DNA from: Archaeoglobaceae archaeon | Lineage (GTDB): Archaea; Halobacteriota; Archaeoglobi; Archaeoglobales; JdFR-42 | Direction: 5' to 3' | Assembly (NCBI GenBank): GCA_015523685.1 | Contig: WAJW01000133.1 | Coordinates: 1-8,916, forward strand | DNA length: 8,916 bases | Part shown: positions 6,422 through 8,916 of the stretch, piece after piece | Layout: the number at the start of each line of letters is the position of its first letter | Numbering within the stretch: position 1 is the first letter of the stretch | Notes under the pieces: model-generated | What the model saw: only the letters and a program-made list of their open reading frames with translations | The model's database searches: none | What the model was told of the DNA's origin: nothing | Position numbers and translations under genes: made by a program

Positions 6422-7930
6422 TTAGATGTAACATATTCTGCATTTCTCACACCTTTCAACGCATGTGCTTGAGGTTATTTCATCCTCCATATTTCTGAAT
6501 TCCCTTTTAAGATGGGATTTCCTGACAATTTTTATGCGTTCCCATGGGAGTTCACAATCCAAGGGGATTCTACCGAGATATTTTTCGATATCTATTCCAT
6601 TATGCAACGCAATTTTTTTTAGAGAATTGAAACCACCACCTCTGATTGAATATTCTTCCATGATCTTTCCGAGATCTGCATCCGCTCTCGCAATCGCACA
6701 TTGAATTGCACTCATTCCGTAGTCCTCATAAGAAATCCTCACATCCCCGCACTCCCTCTTTATAACCTTTATTTTCCTTTCATAATCTTTTTTTTCGGTG
6801 AATGGAATCCATTGGAGAGGTGTGTGAGGTTTTGGAATAAGAGGATTTATGCTCAATGAAACTCTAAATCCCATTCTCTTTATTCTGTTCACAAGCTTTC
6901 CAAATTCAATGAGATCTTCTTCAGTCTCCCGGGGTAGTCCAATTATTGTGTAGAGCTTCAGGTTTTTTATTCCCGCCCTCTTTAAATTTTCACAGGCATT
7001 AATTATATCGCTGTCAGTGATATCCTTGTTAAGCATAAACCTGATCCTTTCACAGTGTTCCGGAGCGATTGTCACCGTCTTCTGACCCTTTTTCCTGAGA
7101 AATCCCGACATGTCTCTATCGATCAAGGAGCTTTTGAGAGATGGAAAGGAAACCTGTATGTTCAGATCTGAGAGAAACTCCAATAAGCCATCTATATCCG
7201 AATATTCCGATGAAGGGCTGATTATCACGATTTTTTCAGGAGATGAGAGCTCCATTCCCATTTTCACGATCTCAATAACCCTATCAAGGCTCCTCTCCCT
7301 TCTCGGTCTGAAGATGTAGCCACCCATGCAGAATCTGCAACCTTCGGAACACCCACGTGAGAGCTCAAGGAGGAAGGCCGAGCTGAAAGATGTTTCATCG
7401 CTCATAACCTGTATGACGGGGTGATATGAATCGAGATCCTCAAGATAAGATCTGAAAGAGGCATCCTTTCCCTCAAAATATATGTTTCTCAGCTCTCTTA
7501 TCTCTTCAAACTCACCATTCTTTATTTTTTCTATGATGAAGGGTAAATTTACCTCGGCCTCACCGATATAGAAGAAATTAACTCTCCCAAGGAGGACAGA
7601 GGGATTGACACAGCATGGCCCTCCTGCAATCACAGGAATCTTTTCCGGTAGGTCTCTGAGCATTTTAAGGGCGTTGATGGCGTCTGTTTCAAACTGCCAG
7701 CATAAAGCGATGAGGTCAAAGTCTTTCAGGGGTGATGAGGTCTCCATGCTTTTCTGTTTATCAAAAAAGAATCTCTCGCAGTGAACTCCATCCATTCTGT
7801 TGAGCATATCATAGATTATCCGTAAGCCGAGATTGTCCATCCCAGCTCTGTAAAGTGAGGGATAAACAAGTGCAACTCTGAAGCTTTTAAGCGGATTTTT
7901 TTCAACGACGTTCCACTCCACAGACGTCAT
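6422..7930 (-). CDS. Radical SAM protein with B12-binding-like N-terminal region and C-terminal Cys cluster
   Basis: A 502-aa protein resembling the uncharacterised radical SAM family TIGR03960. Residues about 17-140 form a Rossmann/B12-binding-like region (YPSLYRAGMDNLGL, VIAGGPCCVNP, FYIGEAE) that lacks the cobalamin-ligand DxHxxG motif. The radical SAM core begins with C194-S-E-G-C198-R-F-C201, the CxxxCxxC site for the SAM-binding [4Fe-4S] cluster, inside SRGCSEGCRFCMGG. The C-terminal region (about 405-502) has LPWERI and ends in C490, C494, C497 and C500, two residues before the stop. That is a likely second metal or Fe-S site, as in bacterial members. The reaction is unknown. The gene is convergent with M20 (21-bp gap) and single. 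Start ATG 7930 is the longest; GTG 7921 would better fit the TATA spacing. Confidence 0.87.
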   Translation of the reverse strand: MTSVEWNVVEKNPLKSFRVALVYPSLYRAGMDNLGLRIIYDMLNRMDGVHCERFFFDKQKSMETSSPLKDFDLIALCWQFETDAINALKMLRDLPEKIPVIAGGPCCVNPSVLLGRVNFFYIGEAEVNLPFIIEKIKNGEFEEIRELRNIYFEGKDASFRSYLEDLDSYHPVIQVMSDETSFSSAFLLELSRGCSEGCRFCMGGYIFRPRRERSLDRVIEIVKMGMELSSPEKIVIISPSSEYSDIDGLLEFLSDLNIQVSFPSLKSSLIDRDMSGFLRKKGQKTVTIAPEHCERIRFMLNKDITDSDIINACENLKRAGIKNLKLYTIIGLPRETEEDLIEFGKLVNRIKRMGFRVSLSINPLIPKPHTPLQWIPFTEKKDYERKIKVIKRECGDVRISYEDYGMSAIQCAIARADADLGKIMEEYSIRGGGFNSLKKIALHNGIDIEKYLGRIPLDCELPWERIKIVRKSHLKREFRNMEDEITSSTCVERCEKCRICYI

Positions 7931-7935
7931 TAAAT

Positions 7936-7957
7936 GGGAAATATATTAAATCTTCCC
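7936..7957 (-). promoter_or_regulatory. Promoter of the radical SAM gene, flanked by an inverted repeat
   Basis: An A/T-rich TATA-like core (7941-7950) is bracketed by GGGAA (7936-7940) and TTCCC (7953-7957), a 5-bp inverted repeat. The core is centred about 16-18 nt from the ATG at 7930 but about 25 nt from the GTG at 7921. Either the mRNA is leaderless from the GTG, or the true TATA lies elsewhere. The bracketing repeat could be an operator. Confidence 0.35.
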
Positions 7958-7989
7958 GGATGTCTCTGTTAAATTGCATACCACAAACC

Positions 7990-7998
7990 TTATATTTT
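7990..7998 (+). promoter_or_regulatory. TATA box of the tRNA-Val gene
   Basis: TTATATTTT is centred about 28 nt upstream of the first tRNA base (8023), the standard archaeal TATA-to-start distance. Confidence 0.55.
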
Positions 7999-8022
7999 CA
8001 TAATCGCCACAAATCAGATTGC

Positions 8023-8096
8023 GGGCTCGTGGTCTAGGTGGTTATGACGTCGCCTTGACACGGCGGAGGTCCCCGGTTCGAATCCGGGCGAGCCCA
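8023..8096 (+). tRNA. tRNA-Val(GAC): tRNA-Val (anticodon GAC)
   Basis: A complete 74-nt cloverleaf can be drawn by eye. The acceptor stem GGGCTCG (8023-8029) pairs fully with CGAGCCC (8089-8095). The D arm is GTC/GAC (8032-8034 with 8046-8048) around a GG-containing loop. The anticodon stem TCGCC/GGCGG (8050-8054 with 8062-8066; outermost pair T-G) holds loop TTGACAC with anticodon GAC (8057-8059), which reads valine codons GUC/GUU. The variable loop is 5 nt. The T arm CCCGG/CCGGG encloses the loop TTCGAAT. The discriminator base is A (8096). CCA is not encoded (CTA follows), so it must be added by the cca product. No intron is seen. Confidence 0.97.
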
Positions 8097-8273
8097 CTAT
8101 TTTACTGATTGGTCTCCCTTCAAAGGGGGTTTAAAGAAATTGCAGAGCAAATTAACAAAAATAATGATAACCCTCAGAACGGTAGCCAAAGTTTTGCGGT
8201 CTATAATTTGGGATTCTGTAAAATTCTATAACATTACGGGAAATTCACAAAATTGCAAGGCCAAATGATAGTT

Positions 8274-8627
8274 TCAATCTTTTTTGCTCAGCTCAATTAC
8301 TCTGATTTTTGTAGATCTAACAACTATAAGCCCATCCCTGTCTTTTATTGCATCAAATGATCTCTCCAGAAGGTTTAAGACCTCTGAGGGAATTGCTTTA
8401 TCAGGTCTGAGCACAATTACTGTTCCCTTCCCAAAACTCATAGAAAGATATCCGAAATCCAGATCCAATGTTATGATTTTGTGATCATTTTTCAGAGCGT
8501 ATTCAAAAATCTTTTCGTCATCAGCTCCTTTAAGTCCAACTTCAGAAACCCTTACTGCATTAAATCCTCTGGTTTCAAACCAGTTTTTTACACTCAGGGG
8601 TACATTCTCATCAAGCAAGAATTTCAT
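8274..8627 (-). CDS. DUF5615 PIN-like toxin of a toxin-antitoxin pair
   Basis: A 117-aa protein of the DUF5615 PIN-like family (Mut7-C related). It starts MKFLLDENVP, with acidic D6 and polar N8. GADDEKI follows (D36, D37, E38), then IITLDLDFG (D55, D57). These conserved acidic residues fit a metal-dependent PIN-type RNase fold. Such proteins are predicted toxins partnered with DUF433 proteins, presumably cutting RNA; the target is unknown. The start ATG at 8627 lies within the end of the antitoxin gene (17-bp overlap) and follows GGAAGG at a 5-nt distance, so translation is probably coupled. Length matches the family, and no frameshift or missing motif is seen. The DNA is visibly more A/T-rich than the thpR operon, compatible with a mobile accessory module. 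Family assignment is strong; toxin activity is inferred. Confidence 0.85.
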   Translation of the reverse strand: MKFLLDENVPLSVKNWFETRGFNAVRVSEVGLKGADDEKIFEYALKNDHKIITLDLDFGYLSMSFGKGTVIVLRPDKAIPSEVLNLLERSFDAIKDRDGLIVVRSTKIRVIELSKKD

Positions 8628-8832
8628 AGATACCTTCCTTGCTCAGAATTTGTGAAGCGTATTTCAATGCATCTTTTATATCCTCTTCAGTTAATTCAGG
8701 ATATTCTTTCAGTATCTCCTCAACACTCATACCATTTGCAAGCATTTCGAGTATTAAATAAACGGGAATTCTCGTGCCCTTTATTACTGGCTTCCCCCCG
8801 AGTTTCTTTGGAGTTATTTCAATTCTGTTCAT
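8611..8832 (-). CDS. DUF433 antitoxin of a toxin-antitoxin pair
   Basis: A 73-aa DUF433 protein. The family signature is visible: an ITPKKLGGKPVIKGTRIPV segment (residues 6-24), then LEMLANGMSVEEILKEYPELTEEDIKDAL (about 28-56), a small helical, HTH-like region. DUF433 proteins are predicted to neutralise a PIN-like partner and to bind their own promoter. The C-terminus (about 57-73) would be the toxin-contacting tail. The frame can be extended two codons to a TTG at 8838, but the ATG at 8832 is preferred. It gives the usual N-terminus and lies about 28 nt from a TTTTATC element, which implies a leaderless message. It is first in the operon, before the DUF5615 gene, the usual order for such pairs. 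Confidence 0.85.
   Translation of the reverse strand: MNRIEITPKKLGGKPVIKGTRIPVYLILEMLANGMSVEEILKEYPELTEEDIKDALKYASQILSKEGIYEILA
8633..8638 (-). promoter_or_regulatory. Shine-Dalgarno site for the DUF5615 toxin
   Basis: GGAAGG on the minus strand lies 5 nt upstream of the toxin ATG (8627), inside the antitoxin coding region. It gives the toxin its own ribosome entry despite the overlap. Confidence 0.5.
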
Positions 8833-8849
8833 GTGCAATAATTGGGTTC

Positions 8850-8863
8850 AAATATAGATAAAA
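8850..8863 (-). promoter_or_regulatory. Promoter of the toxin-antitoxin operon
   Basis: The minus strand reads TTTTATC then CTATATTT (overlapping elements at 8857-8863 and 8850-8857). The first is centred about 28 nt from the antitoxin ATG at 8832, the second about 22 nt. Either would give a leaderless or very short-leader mRNA. Confidence 0.45.
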
Positions 8864-8886
8864 CTATTCCCTGTCGGATAGTTTTA
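8859..8886. repeat. 9-bp inverted repeat over the toxin-antitoxin promoter
   Basis: TAAAACTAT (8859-8867) and ATAGTTTTA (8878-8886) are perfect reverse complements separated by 10 bases, so the arm centres are 19 bp apart, nearly two helical turns. The left arm overlaps the TTTTATC promoter element, as expected of an operator bound by a dimeric antitoxin or toxin-antitoxin complex. Confidence 0.6.
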
Positions 8887-8916
8887 AACAGATGGAATTA
8901 GGATTTCAGAGGTTCA

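Noticed and set aside
6416..6424. Third copy of ATAGTTTTA, the repeat arm of the toxin-antitoxin promoter
   Set aside because: A single A/T-rich 9-mer in the M20/radical SAM gap without the partner arm is most simply a chance match.
8108..8130. Small hairpin (CCCTT/AAGGG) after the tRNA gene as a terminator
   Set aside because: The stem is about 4-5 bp with a very tight loop and no T-tract follows; archaeal termination does not usually rely on such hairpins.
8101..8268. Plus-strand open frame between tRNA-Val and the toxin gene (ATG at 8164, 34 codons)
   Set aside because: It has no recognisable motif, no ribosome binding site and only a short open stretch in A/T-rich DNA; probably chance, although a small remnant cannot be excluded.
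8833..8838. TTG start two codons upstream for the DUF433 gene
   Set aside because: The ATG at 8832 gives the usual N-terminus and better spacing from the TTTTATC promoter element.
8892..8916. Possible start of a plus-strand gene (ATG GAA TTA GGA...) at the right edge
   Set aside because: Only eight codons are visible. The position after a TAAAAC element would suit a divergent promoter, but this is too little to call a gene.
1..8916. CRISPR array, insertion sequence or rRNA genes
   Set aside because: No regularly spaced repeats, transposase, terminal repeats with target duplications, or rRNA-like sequence were seen on reading both strands.

Overview
The window looks like a chromosomal segment of a thermophilic euryarchaeon, most likely from the Archaeoglobales (Archaeoglobus, Geoglobus or Ferroglobus type). 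The evidence is an AAA+ ATPase of the AMA type (known from Archaeoglobus and methanogens), a class I archaeal CCA-adding enzyme, archaeal TATA-type promoters placed for leaderless or nearly leaderless transcripts, heavy use of AGA/AGG and ATA codons, and a tRNA gene without an encoded CCA. The species assignment is an inference from protein resemblance; no database was searched.

Layout. 1-205 (minus): N-terminus of an exported protein of unknown function, cut by the window edge. 323-1402 (minus): AMA-type AAA+ ATPase. A 133-bp divergent promoter region follows. 1536-4858 (plus): a tightly packed four-gene operon, thpR (RNA 2',3'-cyclic phosphodiesterase / 2'-5' RNA ligase), cca (tRNA nucleotidyltransferase), an RNase Z-like metallo-beta-lactamase hydrolase and an amidohydrolase-2 family enzyme. 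Junctions are an 11-bp overlap, an ATGA overlap and a 2-nt gap. The amidohydrolase appears to begin at a CTG codon, because its metal-binding HxH motif lies upstream of the first ATG. 4855-5319 (minus): GNAT acetyltransferase, whose stop codon overlaps that of the amidohydrolase. 5375-6400 (plus): M20 deacylase/peptidase, divergent from the GNAT gene across one self-complementary TATA element. 6422-7930 (minus): radical SAM protein with a B12-binding-like N-terminal region and a C-terminal cysteine cluster. 8023-8096 (plus): tRNA-Val(GAC). 8274-8832 (minus): a DUF433 / DUF5615 PIN-like toxin-antitoxin pair with an inverted repeat over its promoter.

How the genes fit together. The first three operon genes all act, or may act, on RNA ends: ThpR on cyclic phosphate or 2'-5' linked ends, the MBL enzyme possibly on tRNA 3' trailers, and CCA on the trimmed 3' end. 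This suggests an RNA-end processing or repair operon. The amidohydrolase, GNAT and M20 genes look like small-molecule metabolism of unknown substrate. The toxin-antitoxin pair next to a tRNA gene is the most accessory-looking part of the window.

Nothing here is an obviously new large system. The best leads are the RNA-end operon, the Asp-to-Glu change at a catalytic carboxylate of CCA, the CTG start, the shared bidirectional promoter, the operator-like repeat of the toxin-antitoxin operon, and the uncharacterised radical SAM protein. No intergenic stretch exceeds 300 bases; the longest is 8097-8273.
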